Shown here: in pieces, positions 37,945 through 46,371 of the stretch
Numbering within the stretch: position 1 is the stretch's first letter
Layout of the letters: each line of letters starts with the position of its first letter
Assembly (NCBI RefSeq): GCF_030499535.1
Contig: NZ_JASTLB010000001.1
Coordinates: 5,518,001-5,582,000, forward strand
DNA from: Streptomyces sp. TG1A-8
GTDB lineage: Bacteria; Actinomycetota; Actinomycetes; Streptomycetales; Streptomycetaceae
Reading direction: 5' to 3'
Length of the DNA stretch: 64,000 nucleotides
Position numbers and translations under genes: made by a program
Notes under the pieces: model-generated
The model's input: only the letters and a program-made list of their open reading frames with translations
Told to the model about the DNA's origin: nothing
Database searches by the model: none

Positions 37945-38256
37945 GGACGCCTCCTCTCACAGCGGTCTTCCTTGCTTTCCGCATCCCTATGGTCATCCAT
38001 GATGCGGACGGCGCGCCAAGTGGATAGTCGCCGCGCGGGGGGTTTGTGACGCTACTGGTGCACAGGCGATCCGTCGAGAGTCCTTGTGCCCCAAGGGTCG
38101 TGACTCATACGGCTGCTGACTGTGAGTGAAATATGATTGTCGTTGGCGGACGGGTGAGGCGCGGTGCGTACGGGTGAACGCGGCGCCTCGTACGAGCAGA
38201 CAGTCGGCCGATACGATGCCGCGGCTCAACACCGCGCCACACCGCGGGGAATCGTC
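37945..38256. promoter_or_regulatory. Divergent control region of sflA and the DUF5685 gene
   Basis: A 312-base region, AT-richer than its surroundings. TATGAT at 38132-38137 is a consensus -10 on the plus strand, without a clear -35. No small gene is apparent. Confidence 0.4.
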
Positions 38257-39399
38257 GTGTTCGGAATCGTCAGACCGTGCGGCCACCGGCTCGGGAAGGG
38301 CCTCACGGCCCAGTGGGCCGCGCACTTGTGCGGGCTCTGCCTCGCCCTGCGCGAGGACCACGGGCAGCTCGCCCGGGTCGTGACGAATTACGACGGGCTG
38401 CTGCTCTCCGTCCTGACGGAGGCTCAGACCGGCACGGCCGGCGGGTCCCGGCGGACGGCGGGGCCGTGCGCGCTGCGCGGGCTGCGGACGGCGTCCGTCG
38501 CACAGGGTGAGGGCGCGCGGCTCGCCGCCGCCAAGGTGCGCGACCACGTCGCCGACCGGGACGGACTGCTGGCCCGCCGGCCGGTGGCGGCCGCGGCCCG
38601 CCGGGTCGCCGAGAGCTGGGGGCGGGCCGGGGCGCGCGGCGGCTCGGCGGTCGGCTTCGACACCGGCGTCCTCCTCGACGCCGTCGACCGGCAGGGCGGC
38701 ATAGAGGCCCGGGCCGGCCCCGGCACCCCGCTGCTCACGGTCACCGAGCCCACCGAGACCGCCACCGCGGCGGCCTTCGCGCACACCGCGGTGCTGGCCG
38801 GGCGGCCGGGCAACGCCGCACCGCTGGCCGAGGCGGGCCGCCTCTTCGGGCGGCTCGCCCACCTCCTGGACGCCGTCGAGGACCGGGAGGCCGACGCCGC
38901 GGCGGGCGCATGGAACCCGCTCGCCGCCACCGGCACCCCCCTCACCGAGGCCCGCCGGCTCGCCGACGACGCCGTGCGCGGCATCCGGCCGGCCCTGCGC
39001 GGGACCGGGTTCGCGGACGGCCGGCTCGCCCACCTGCTGCTCGTGCACGAACTGCCGCGCTCGGTGGACCGCGCGTTCGCCACCCGGACCTGCGCCCACG
39101 CGCCCGAGGCCTCCTTCGGGCCGCCCCCGGGCCGCCACGCGCCCAAGGCGCCGGCGCACCCCCGCGGCAACCCCTTCGGCGGTGAACCGCCGCGCCCGGA
39201 CAAGCGGGGCCTGTGGGCCGGGTGCGCGGCCGCCCTCGGGCTGTGCTGCACCTGCAAGGTGTGCTGCGCCGACGAGTTCGAGGGCCCCTGGTCGCGCAAG
39301 AAGCGCAAGGGCTGGTGCGACGGCTGCGACTGTTCGTGCTGCGAGGCCTGTGAGTGCTGCGAGTGCTGCGAGTGCTGTTCGTGCTGCGACGGCTGCTAG
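38257..39399 (+). CDS. DUF5685 family protein with a cysteine-rich tail
   Basis: A 380-residue protein. The N-terminus has the family pattern FGIVRPCGHRLGKGLTAQW, HLCGLCLALREDHGQLARVV. It includes a CxxC and His residues that could bind metal. The middle is helical. The last 55 residues are extraordinary: about 24 cysteines in runs such as LCCTCKVCCADEFEGP and CDGCDCSCCEACECCECCEC. Family function is unknown; metal binding or membrane anchoring by the Cys cluster is possible. GTG at 38257 has GGGGA five bases upstream; the frame is open further 5'. Confidence 0.83.
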   Translation: MFGIVRPCGHRLGKGLTAQWAAHLCGLCLALREDHGQLARVVTNYDGLLLSVLTEAQTGTAGGSRRTAGPCALRGLRTASVAQGEGARLAAAKVRDHVADRDGLLARRPVAAAARRVAESWGRAGARGGSAVGFDTGVLLDAVDRQGGIEARAGPGTPLLTVTEPTETATAAAFAHTAVLAGRPGNAAPLAEAGRLFGRLAHLLDAVEDREADAAAGAWNPLAATGTPLTEARRLADDAVRGIRPALRGTGFADGRLAHLLLVHELPRSVDRAFATRTCAHAPEASFGPPPGRHAPKAPAHPRGNPFGGEPPRPDKRGLWAGCAAALGLCCTCKVCCADEFEGPWSRKKRKGWCDGCDCSCCEACECCECCECCSCCDGC

Positions 39400-39454
39400 C
39401 GGCACCGCCGCCGTCCCGCGCCCGCCCGGGGCGCGGGGGCCGTTCCCCGGTTCC

Positions 39455-40402
39455 TCAGTTCCCCAGCTCCGGCGGGCTGATCTCCGACCTGCTGATCGCC
39501 GAACCGGTCGTCCCCCACTTCTTCAGGATCCTGGCGTACGTGCCGTCGGCGATCAGCCTGTCGACCGCGGCCCGGAAGGCCGGCGCCAGCCGGGTGCCCT
39601 TCCGGAAGGCGAAGCCGACGTCCAGGCGGCGGAACTCGTTGAGGAACTTCAGGCCCCGCTGGTGGGCCACCGCGTAGCGCAGGCCGTTGATGGTGGACAT
39701 CACGACGTCGCTGCGGCCCTGCTGGACCGAGGACCAGACCGCGCTCGGCTCGGAGTACGCCTGCACCCGGTACGCCTTCCTGCCCGCGTCCGCGCACACG
39801 TGCTCGTTCTCCTCCAGCGTGGCCTCGAAGGTCGTGCCGGCGCCGGTGGCGACGTTCAGGCCGCACAGCTGCTTCAGGTCGGTGATCCGGGACAGCCCGC
39901 TGTCCTCGCGGGTGGCGAAGCCCTGTCCGTCGTTGACGTAGGTGACGAAGTCGATGGTCCTGCGGCGCTCGTCGGTCACCCCGAAGTTGCTGGCGCCGAC
40001 GTCGTACTTGCCGCTGTCCAGTGCGGGCAGGATCGCCTCGAAGCTCGCCTGCTCCACCTTCAGCCGGAGCCCCAGCACCTTGGCGACCGCCTCGGTGAAG
40101 TCGACGTCCTGCCCGGTCAGGGTCTTGCCGTCGGGCAGGTAGGTGGTGCCGGGCGGCGTGCCGCCGACGCTGATCGCGACGGTGAGCCGCGTGACGCCCG
40201 CGGGCAGCAGCCGCGCGGCCGCGCCGTCCTCGCGGACGGCGGAGACCACGTCCGTGGTCGGGACCCCGTCGGCCCGCGCGGCGACGCCGGCCGCGCCGGT
40301 TCCGGCCGGGCCTCCGGAACCCGAACCGCAGGCGGTGAGGAGGAGGACGGACGACGTGATCGCGGCAAAAGGCACAAAAAGCCGATAGGTGGGCGTGCGC
40401 AT
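39455..40402 (-). CDS. ABC transporter substrate-binding lipoprotein, family 3 (amino-acid type)
   Basis: A 315-residue lipoprotein. The lipobox LLLTACGSG puts the lipidated Cys at residue 25. The SBP_bac_3 domain shows LTVAISVGGTPPGTTYLPDG, DVDFTEAVAKVLGLRLKVEQ, KYDVGASNFGVTDERRRTID and FVTYVNDGQGF. It should deliver a polar amino acid or related compound to the permease encoded divergently. A short leader ORF ending in Cys lies upstream in its transcript, which suggests control by cysteine supply and so a sulfur-containing substrate (inference). Confidence 0.9.
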   Translation of the reverse strand: MRTPTYRLFVPFAAITSSVLLLTACGSGSGGPAGTGAAGVAARADGVPTTDVVSAVREDGAAARLLPAGVTRLTVAISVGGTPPGTTYLPDGKTLTGQDVDFTEAVAKVLGLRLKVEQASFEAILPALDSGKYDVGASNFGVTDERRRTIDFVTYVNDGQGFATREDSGLSRITDLKQLCGLNVATGAGTTFEATLEENEHVCADAGRKAYRVQAYSEPSAVWSSVQQGRSDVVMSTINGLRYAVAHQRGLKFLNEFRRLDVGFAFRKGTRLAPAFRAAVDRLIADGTYARILKKWGTTGSAISRSEISPPELGN

Positions 40403-40521
40403 GGGGAAGCGGTCTCCTGGGAGCGGAAGCGGGCGGAGCGCGAGGGGAGGGGTGCGCGTGTGAAGGCGGGGAGGAAGAGAAAGGAAGAAGGGGGGATGAG
40501 GAGAAGGGGGAACGCGCAGGC

Positions 40522-40541
40522 CGCCCGCTCAGGAGGCGGGC
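40522..40541 (-). promoter_or_regulatory. Hairpin between leader peptide and lipoprotein gene
   Basis: On the minus strand GCCCGC pairs with GCGGGC around CTCCTGA. It begins about 16 bases after the leader stop codon, where an attenuator or sequestering structure would be expected. The stem is short, so this is tentative. Confidence 0.4.
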
Positions 40542-40556
40542 ACGCAGGGGGTCAGC

Positions 40557-40628
40557 TCAACAGGACGAGGACCACACGCGACCGAAGTCGATGTGGGAGC
40601 GGGTGACCAGCCACTGCTGTGGACGCAT
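40557..40628 (-). CDS. Putative sulfur-responsive leader peptide, 23 aa
   Basis: ATG at 40628, TGA at 40557-40559. The peptide ends TRSHIDFGRVWSSSC, with Cys as the last residue. This matches the actinobacterial leader peptides with an H-[IV]-D-x-x-R-V pattern and terminal cysteines that lie upstream of sulfur-assimilation and transport genes and sense cysteine through translation. It lies 155 bases upstream of the lipoprotein start codon on the same strand. It is short, so coding is supported by motif rather than statistics. Confidence 0.72.
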   Translation of the reverse strand: MRPQQWLVTRSHIDFGRVWSSSC

Positions 40629-40699
40629 GGCCCAAGTGGAACAGGCATCCGATGTCACGTCAACCGCCCTGAGACGTCCGGCTCACAGTGCGGACACCC

Positions 40700-40730
40700 T
40701 TGACAGCGCACCGAAACGCCCGCGTACCCT
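40700..40730 (+). promoter_or_regulatory. Putative promoter of the permease operon
   Basis: A consensus TTGACA (40700-40705) and TACCCT (40725-40730) spaced 19 bases apart. It would give a leader of about 130 bases before the permease ATG. Confidence 0.45.
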
Positions 40731-40867
40731 CGTCGGGCGGCCCTGCTGAGGGGCTCGGCCGTGTCCGCGCCGCGAGGCGCTCCCGTGTGAAGGCACCACC
40801 CGTGTTCGTTCCCCGCTCCCGGCCCCGGTCGAGCGGGAGGGACTCCCAGCCGCCACGGAGCCTTCGC

Positions 40868-41725
40868 ATGTCATCCGACACCCTCGCCCAAGTCCCCGCC
40901 GCCCCCGAGGCGTCCGAACACGCGGACGCCCTCAGGACCGTCCCGCAGCGCCGTCCCGGGCAGTGGGCGGCCGCCGTCGCCGTCCTGGTGCTGCTCGCGC
41001 TCGCCGTCACCTCCGTCCTGCGCAACAAGGCGTTCCAGTGGGACGTGGTGGCCGACTACTTCGCCTCGGACTCCGTGCTGCGCGGACTGTGGCTCACGCT
41101 GTGGCTGACCGCGGTGGTCATGGTCCTCGGCTTCGCCCTCGGCACCCTGCTCGCCGCGTTCCGACTCTCCGCCAACCCCGTGCTCCGCTGGGTCGGCCGG
41201 GGCTACGTGTGGCTGTTCCGTTCGATCCCGCTCCTGGTGCAACTGCTGCTGTGGTTCAACATCGGCGCCCTGTACCCGCGGGTCCTCGGGGTCAGGACGG
41301 TCGACCTGCTCAGCCCGGTCGCCGTCGCGATCGTCGGCCTCACCCTGCACGAGGCCGCCTACGCCGCCGAGGTCGTCCGAGGCGGCATCCTCTCCGTGGA
41401 CCGCGGGCAGGTCGAGGCCGCCCAGGCGCTCGGCCTGAGCCGGCGGCGGCGCTGGTGGCGCATCGTGCTGCCGCAGGCCATGCGCTCCATCGTGCCGCCC
41501 GCCGGCAACATGCTGATCGGCACCCTCAAGGGCACCTCCATCGTCAGCGTCATCGCGGTCGACGACCTGCTGTTCTCCACCCAGTTGATCTACCACCGCA
41601 CCTATCAGGTCATCCCGCTGCTGATGGTCGCCACCCTCTGGTACACCGCCGTCACCTCGGTGCTCGGCGTCGGCCAGTACTACGTCGAGAGGCACTACGC
41701 GCGCGGCACGGAGGCCGCACGATGA
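40868..41725 (+). CDS. ABC transporter permease, amino-acid (HisM/GlnP) type
   Basis: A 285-residue inner-membrane permease with about five helices. The polar-amino-acid permease pattern is clear: VLRGLWLTLWLTAVVMVLGF, WLFRSIPLLVQLLLWFN, and the EAA loop EVVRGGILSVDRGQVEAAQA, LGLSRRRRWWRIVLPQAM. ATG at 40868; the frame is open upstream, but this start fits the family and follows CGGAG. Its TGA overlaps the next ATG. A single permease implies a homodimer. It works with the lipoprotein encoded divergently and the ATPase two genes downstream. Confidence 0.92.
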   Translation: MSSDTLAQVPAAPEASEHADALRTVPQRRPGQWAAAVAVLVLLALAVTSVLRNKAFQWDVVADYFASDSVLRGLWLTLWLTAVVMVLGFALGTLLAAFRLSANPVLRWVGRGYVWLFRSIPLLVQLLLWFNIGALYPRVLGVRTVDLLSPVAVAIVGLTLHEAAYAAEVVRGGILSVDRGQVEAAQALGLSRRRRWWRIVLPQAMRSIVPPAGNMLIGTLKGTSIVSVIAVDDLLFSTQLIYHRTYQVIPLLMVATLWYTAVTSVLGVGQYYVERHYARGTEAAR

Positions 41726-43479
41726 AGCCGCAGCTGGTGATCGTGGGAGCCGGGCCGCGGGGGACCGGACTGCTCGAACGCATCGCCGCCAACGCCCCCG
41801 ACCTGTACGCCGGTTCGTCCCTCGACATCCACCTGGTCGACCCCCATCCGCCGGGCGGCGGCCGCATCTGGCGCGAGGCGCAGTCACCGCTGCTGTGGAT
41901 GAACTCGCACGCCGAGGACGTCACCATGTTCACCGACGAGACGGTGGCCATGGACGGCCCGGTGCGCGCGGGCCCCACCCTGCACGAGTGGGCCGGCCTG
42001 GACGGCCGTACCTTCGCCGACCGGCGGATCCAGGGCCGCTACCTGCGGTGGTGCTACGAGCGGGCGGTCGCCGAACTGCCCCCGGGCATCACCGTCCACC
42101 ACCACCCCCGGCGCGCCGTGCGGATCGGCGGCCCGCGCGGGGGACGCCAGCAGGTGTGGCTGGAGGGCCGCCCGCGCCCCCTGCTCGCCGACCTGGTCGT
42201 CCTCGCCCTCGGCCACCTAGACTCCGAACCGGACGACGAGCAGACCGGGCTGGCCGCGTACGCCCGCGCCCACGAACTGGTCCACCTGCCGCCCGACTTC
42301 ACCGCCGACAGCGACCTGTCCGCGCTGCGGCCCGGTGAACCCGTCCTGGTACGGGGCTTCGGGCTGGCCTTCGTCGACCTGATGGTGCTGCTCACCGAGG
42401 GCCGGGGCGGACGGTACGAAGGGGACGCCTACGTTCCCTCCGGCCGCGAGCCGGTGCTGTACGTGGGCTCACGGCGCGGGGTGCCGTACCACGCGAAGAT
42501 CGGCTACGACTGGACCGGGGAACGGCCGCCGCTGCCCCGCTTCTTCGGCCCCGACGAGGTCCGGGCGCTGCTGGCCAGGCCCCAGGGGTTCGACTTCCGC
42601 GCCGATGTGTGGCCGCTGGTGGAGAAGGAGCTGGGCTTCGCCCACTACCACCGGCTCTTCACCGCCCACGCCGGGCGCACGGCGATGGACTGGGCCGGCT
42701 TCGAGGAGGAGTACGCGGCCGCCACCGGCCCCGACGAGGTCCGGGCACTCGTCGCCGCCGCCGTGCCGGACCCCGCCGACCGCCTCGACCTCGCAGCGCT
42801 CGACCAGCCCCTGGACGGGGTGCGGTACGCCTCGCACGAGGAGTTCCAGGAGGGCCTGCGCGGGTACGTCGAGGCGGACCTGACCCGCCGCCACGACCCG
42901 CGCTTCAGTCCCGACCTGGGCGTCTTCCTCGGACTGCTGTCCGTCTACGGGCAACTGGTGCGGCTCGGGAACGTGGGTCCCCGGTGGCACGGATTCTTCA
43001 GTTTCCTGGCGTCCGGCCCCCCCGGACCCCGGCTGCGGCAGATGCTCGCCCTGTCCCGGGCCGGTCTGCTGAGGTTCGTCGGCGCCGGCATGACCGTCAC
43101 CGCAGAGGACGGGGTGTTCCGGGCGGCCAGCGCGACCGTGCCGGGGTTCTCCGTCGAGGCGCGGGCGCTGGTCGAGGCACGGCTGCCCGAGCCGACCGTG
43201 GCGCGCGCCCGCGACGGCCTGCTGCGGGAGCTGCACGCCGACGGTGCCGCCGAGACCCCCGACGGGCTGCTGCGCGTCGACCCCGCCGACGGCCGGATCC
43301 TCGACGGCGCCGGCCGCCCGCACCCGAGGCGCTTCGCGCTCGGCCCGTACACCGACGGCCGCACCCCCGGCGCCTTCACCCGGCCGCGCACCGGCGGACC
43401 CGCGTTCCGGCAGAACGACGCCACCGCCCGGGCCGCCCTGTCCTTCCTGCGGGAGCGGGCCGACCGCGCCGCCGCCTGA
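41722..43479 (+). CDS. FAD/NAD(P)-binding protein (NAD_binding_9 type) inside the ABC operon
   Basis: A 585-residue flavoprotein-like enzyme. The N-terminal Rossmann motif is QLVIVGAGPRGTGLLERIAA, with PHPPGGGRIWREAQSPLLWM, then a second dinucleotide region near LVVLALGHLDSEPDD and VRGFGLAFVDLMVLLTEGRG. The C-terminal half is mostly helical and lacks known motifs. Proteins of this type are poorly characterised oxidoreductases. Its ATGA coupling to the permease and position before the ATPase mean it should act on, or prepare, the transported substrate (inference). No signal peptide. Confidence 0.85.
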   Translation: MKPQLVIVGAGPRGTGLLERIAANAPDLYAGSSLDIHLVDPHPPGGGRIWREAQSPLLWMNSHAEDVTMFTDETVAMDGPVRAGPTLHEWAGLDGRTFADRRIQGRYLRWCYERAVAELPPGITVHHHPRRAVRIGGPRGGRQQVWLEGRPRPLLADLVVLALGHLDSEPDDEQTGLAAYARAHELVHLPPDFTADSDLSALRPGEPVLVRGFGLAFVDLMVLLTEGRGGRYEGDAYVPSGREPVLYVGSRRGVPYHAKIGYDWTGERPPLPRFFGPDEVRALLARPQGFDFRADVWPLVEKELGFAHYHRLFTAHAGRTAMDWAGFEEEYAAATGPDEVRALVAAAVPDPADRLDLAALDQPLDGVRYASHEEFQEGLRGYVEADLTRRHDPRFSPDLGVFLGLLSVYGQLVRLGNVGPRWHGFFSFLASGPPGPRLRQMLALSRAGLLRFVGAGMTVTAEDGVFRAASATVPGFSVEARALVEARLPEPTVARARDGLLRELHADGAAETPDGLLRVDPADGRILDGAGRPHPRRFALGPYTDGRTPGAFTRPRTGGPAFRQNDATARAALSFLRERADRAAA

Positions 43480-43514
43480 CCCCCGATCCGCCTCCCGAGA
43501 AAAGGAACCCCGCG

Positions 43515-44276
43515 ATGACCGTCATGGTCGACATCAGGTCGGTGCACAAGAGCTTCGGCTCCCTGGAGGTCCTCAAGGGCATCGACCTCCAGGTCCGCGC
43601 CGGCGAGGTCACCGTCGTGCTCGGCCCCTCCGGTTCCGGCAAGTCCACGCTGCTGCGCGCCGTCAACCACCTGGAGAAGGTGGACCGGGGGGCGGTCAGC
43701 GTGGACGGCGTGCTCATCGGCTACCGGCGCTCCGGCGACAAGCTGTACGAACTGCCCGAGCGCGAGGTGCTCCGGCAGCGCACGCACATCGGCTTCGTCT
43801 TCCAGAACTTCCACCTCTTCCCGCACCTCACCGTGCTGGACAACGTCGTCGAGGCCCCGGTGTCCGCGCTGAGGCGGCCCCGCGGGCAGGCCGTGCGGGA
43901 CGCCCGCCGGCTGCTGGAGCGGGTGGGGCTCGGCGACAAGGCCGACGCCTACCCCCGGCAGCTGTCCGGCGGCCAGCAGCAGCGCGTCGCCATCGCGCGG
44001 GCGCTCGCCCTGGAACCGAAACTGCTGTTGTTCGACGAGCCGACCTCGGCGCTGGACCCCGAGCTGGTCGGCGAGGTGCTCGATGTCATCCGGGACCTGG
44101 CCCGGCAGGGCACGACGATGATCGTCGTCACGCACGAGATCTCCTTCGCCCGGGAGGTCGCCGACACCGTGGTGTTCATGGCCGACGGCCGGATCGTCGA
44201 GCAGGGGCCGCCCGACGAGGTGCTGGGCGCTCCGCGCGAGGAGCGGACACGGGCGTTCCTGGCGAAGGTGCTGTGA
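43515..44276 (+). CDS. ABC transporter ATP-binding protein, amino-acid type
   Basis: A 253-residue ATPase of the GlnQ/HisP group. Walker A is VVLGPSGSGKSTLLRAVNHL, the Q-loop HIGFVFQNFHLFPHLTVLDN, signature QLSGGQQQRVAIARALA, Walker B LLLFDEPTSALDPELVGEVL, and switch His in VVTHEISFAREVAD. An insert of about 10 residues (YRRSGDKLYELPE) after the first beta subdomain is slightly unusual. ATG at 43515 follows AAAGGAA. It completes the transporter with the upstream permease. Confidence 0.94.
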   Translation: MTVMVDIRSVHKSFGSLEVLKGIDLQVRAGEVTVVLGPSGSGKSTLLRAVNHLEKVDRGAVSVDGVLIGYRRSGDKLYELPEREVLRQRTHIGFVFQNFHLFPHLTVLDNVVEAPVSALRRPRGQAVRDARRLLERVGLGDKADAYPRQLSGGQQQRVAIARALALEPKLLLFDEPTSALDPELVGEVLDVIRDLARQGTTMIVVTHEISFAREVADTVVFMADGRIVEQGPPDEVLGAPREERTRAFLAKVL

Positions 44277-45114
44277 GGGAGGGCCGCCCCGGGGCGCGCC
44301 GCGCCCGGCGCCGCCGGCCCCGGCCGCCGTGCCCGCCGGCGCGGCGCGGCGCGACGGTCCCCGCGTCCTGCGGCCCGCTCGCGCCGACCGTCCCACTGCA
44401 TCGGAGGGCTTTTCGGAAGGGCGACTTCCGGACACCCCCGGAACACGGGTGACGGATGAGCACGGAGCGCCGCCCACCGCCGTCCAGGGCCGACGGCCCG
44501 GCCCTGGACGGCCATCCCCGCGGGGGAGGCCCGGCCGGGCGCCGGCCCCGGTCCAAGGGTGCGGGCACGGGTCGCGCCCGGCGGGGAACGGCTGGTCGTG
44601 CCGGTCCGCGAGGGGGTCCGGGGGTGCGGGTGCACGGCCCCGGTCGGCGGGCCGCCGCGCCTTCCGGGGCATCGCGGCCACCCCGTACGACCCGCGCCGG
44701 CCGGTGCCCGGACGCTGCACGCCGCACGGCGCCACCCGCACCGCGTGCGCCGGCGACGCCGACGGACGGGAGCGCGCCCCGCCCCCGCCGGCGCCTCGCC
44801 TTCTCCGACCCCGGCATCCGCCCCCGCCCGGCGCCGGGCAGCCGGCCGGACGCGGCCGCCGGGGCCGCGGCGGAGCGCACCCCGCGCCGGACCTCACGCC
44901 CGTCCGTCGTGGAAGCTGAACGCGCGTAGTGCGGGGGACGGTCGAGGACCGCACGGCCGAAAGGCACCCTTGCGCCGACCGTCCGTTCGGCCGAATACTC
45001 CCCCTCAGCGCTTGTCAGGGGCATGTACGTTCGGAACCCTGGTACCGACCCTGGCTGCGCCTCACGGGCCCCGACCCCACGCGGCCCCCGACTTCCCCTG
45101 GGAGGGAACGACAA
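44277..45114. other. Long intergenic region, 838 bases
   Basis: I see no supported gene. Open frames here are Arg/Pro/Gly-rich in every direction, as expected from random very GC-rich DNA. GGAAG-GCGA-CTTCC near 44416-44433 is a small hairpin. The last 170 bases probably hold the protease promoter. Confidence 0.4.
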
Positions 45115-46014
45115 GTGAGGATCAAGCGCACCACTCCTCGCGGCGGCACCGCCAGACGGACCCGGCTGATCGCCGTGGCCACCGGCTTCCTGGCCGCGGC
45201 CGCGTTCGCCGCCCCCACCGCAAACGCCAGCGACGTCCACACGTTCAGCGCCACCCAGCTCACCAAGGCCGGCGACTCCGTTCTCCAGGCCGACGTCCCG
45301 GGCACGGCCTGGGCGGTGGACAGCAAGACCAACCGTGTCGTCGTCACCGTCGACAGCACGGTGTCGCAGGCCGAGATCGCCAGGATCAAGAGCGAGGCCG
45401 GCAGCAACGCGGGGGCGCTGACCATCAAGCACACCCCCGGCAAGTTCAACAAGCTGATCACCGGTGGCGACGCCATCTACGGCGGCTCCTACCGCTGCTC
45501 GCTCGGCTTCAACGTGCACAGCGGCAGCACGTACTACTTCCTGACCGCGGGCCACTGCGGCGAGGTCGTCTCCACCTGGTACAGCAACTCCAGCAAGACC
45601 ACGCTGCTCGGGACCAACGTCAACTACAGCTTCCCGGGCAACGACTACGCGCTGGTGCGCTACACCAACACCTCGATCGCGCACCCGAGCGCGGTCGGCA
45701 GCCAGACCATCACCAGCGCGGCCACGCCGAGCGTGGGCACGACGGTGTACCGCCGCGGCTCCACCACCGGTACGCACAGCGGCCGGGTCACCGCGCTGAA
45801 CGCCACGGTCAACTACGGCAGCGGCGACATCGTCTCCGGTCTGATCCAGACCACGGTCTGCGCCGAGGGCGGCGACAGCGGCGGCCCGCTCTACGGCGGC
45901 TCCGTGGCCTACGGCCTGACCTCCGGCGGCAGCGGCGACTGCACCTCCGGCGGCACGACCTTCTTCCAGCCGGTCACCGAGGCGCTGAGCGCGTACGGCG
46001 TGAGCGTCGGCTGA
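45115..46014 (+). CDS. Secreted serine protease, streptogrisin (S1E) family
   Basis: A 299-residue preproenzyme. The signal peptide ([19 protein letters not shown], cut near TANAS) precedes a propeptide of about 75 residues with [20 protein letters not shown]. The mature enzyme starts around [10 protein letters not shown]. The catalytic triad is visible: His in [10 protein letters not shown], Asp in GNDYALVRY, Ser in [12 protein letters not shown]. The overall sequence is closest to streptogrisin B. GTG at 45115 follows GGGAGG. A paralog with a frameshift follows in the same direction. Confidence 0.94.
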   Translation: MRIKRTTPRGGTARRTRLIAVATGFLAAAAFAAPTANASDVHTFSATQLTKAGDSVLQADVPGTAWAVDSKTNRVVVTVDSTVSQAEIARIKSEAGSNAGALTIKHTPGKFNKLITGGDAIYGGSYRCSLGFNVHSGSTYYFLTAGHCGEVVSTWYSNSSKTTLLGTNVNYSFPGNDYALVRYTNTSIAHPSAVGSQTITSAATPSVGTTVYRRGSTTGTHSGRVTALNATVNYGSGDIVSGLIQTTVCAEGGDSGGPLYGGSVAYGLTSGGSGDCTSGGTTFFQPVTEALSAYGVSVG

Positions 46015-46049
46015 CGATCCCCCCACGGGACCGGGTCGAACCCCGGAAC

Positions 46050-46082
46050 GGGCCCCCGCACGCAACCGGCGTGCGAGGGCCC
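46050..46082 (+). terminator. Hairpin after the first protease gene
   Basis: Arms 46050-46063 and 46069-46082 pair over 14 positions with one mismatch and a 5-base loop, 36 bases past the stop. Confidence 0.65.
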
Positions 46083-46371
46083 AGTCCTGTCCGGACCGCA
46101 CCGGTGGGCGGCCGCCCACCGAAGAGGGACGACTTTCGGCCAGGAGCGTCGGTGACGGTCCGTCGAGTGGTTACGCGTACGTAGTGTCTGCACTGCGCAT
46201 CTCCCTGGGATGACTTCTCCTGCTGAGCGGAACGCGCGGTGTCCCCGTACGCGCGTCCGGAAGTCGACCTCGTGTGTCCCCTGCGGGCCCCGGAGCGGCG
46301 GGCGTCCGTCCAACCCTCCGGCCCGCGATTCCCCGCACGAACCGGGTCGCCCCCCCGCAGGAGGACATGAG
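46083..46371. other. Spacer between the two protease genes
   Basis: No gene seen. TTACGCGTACGTAGTGT near 46171-46187 is AT-richer and may belong to the promoter of the second protease gene. Confidence 0.3.

Noticed and set aside
40700..40867. Possible SAM or cobalamin riboswitch in the permease leader
   Set aside because: The leader is GC-rich and can fold, but I could not find the conserved core strings of either class.
44329..44929. Several overlapping open frames in the 838-base gap after the ABC ATPase gene
   Set aside because: All are low-complexity Arg/Pro/Gly strings with no convincing ribosome site or family similarity.
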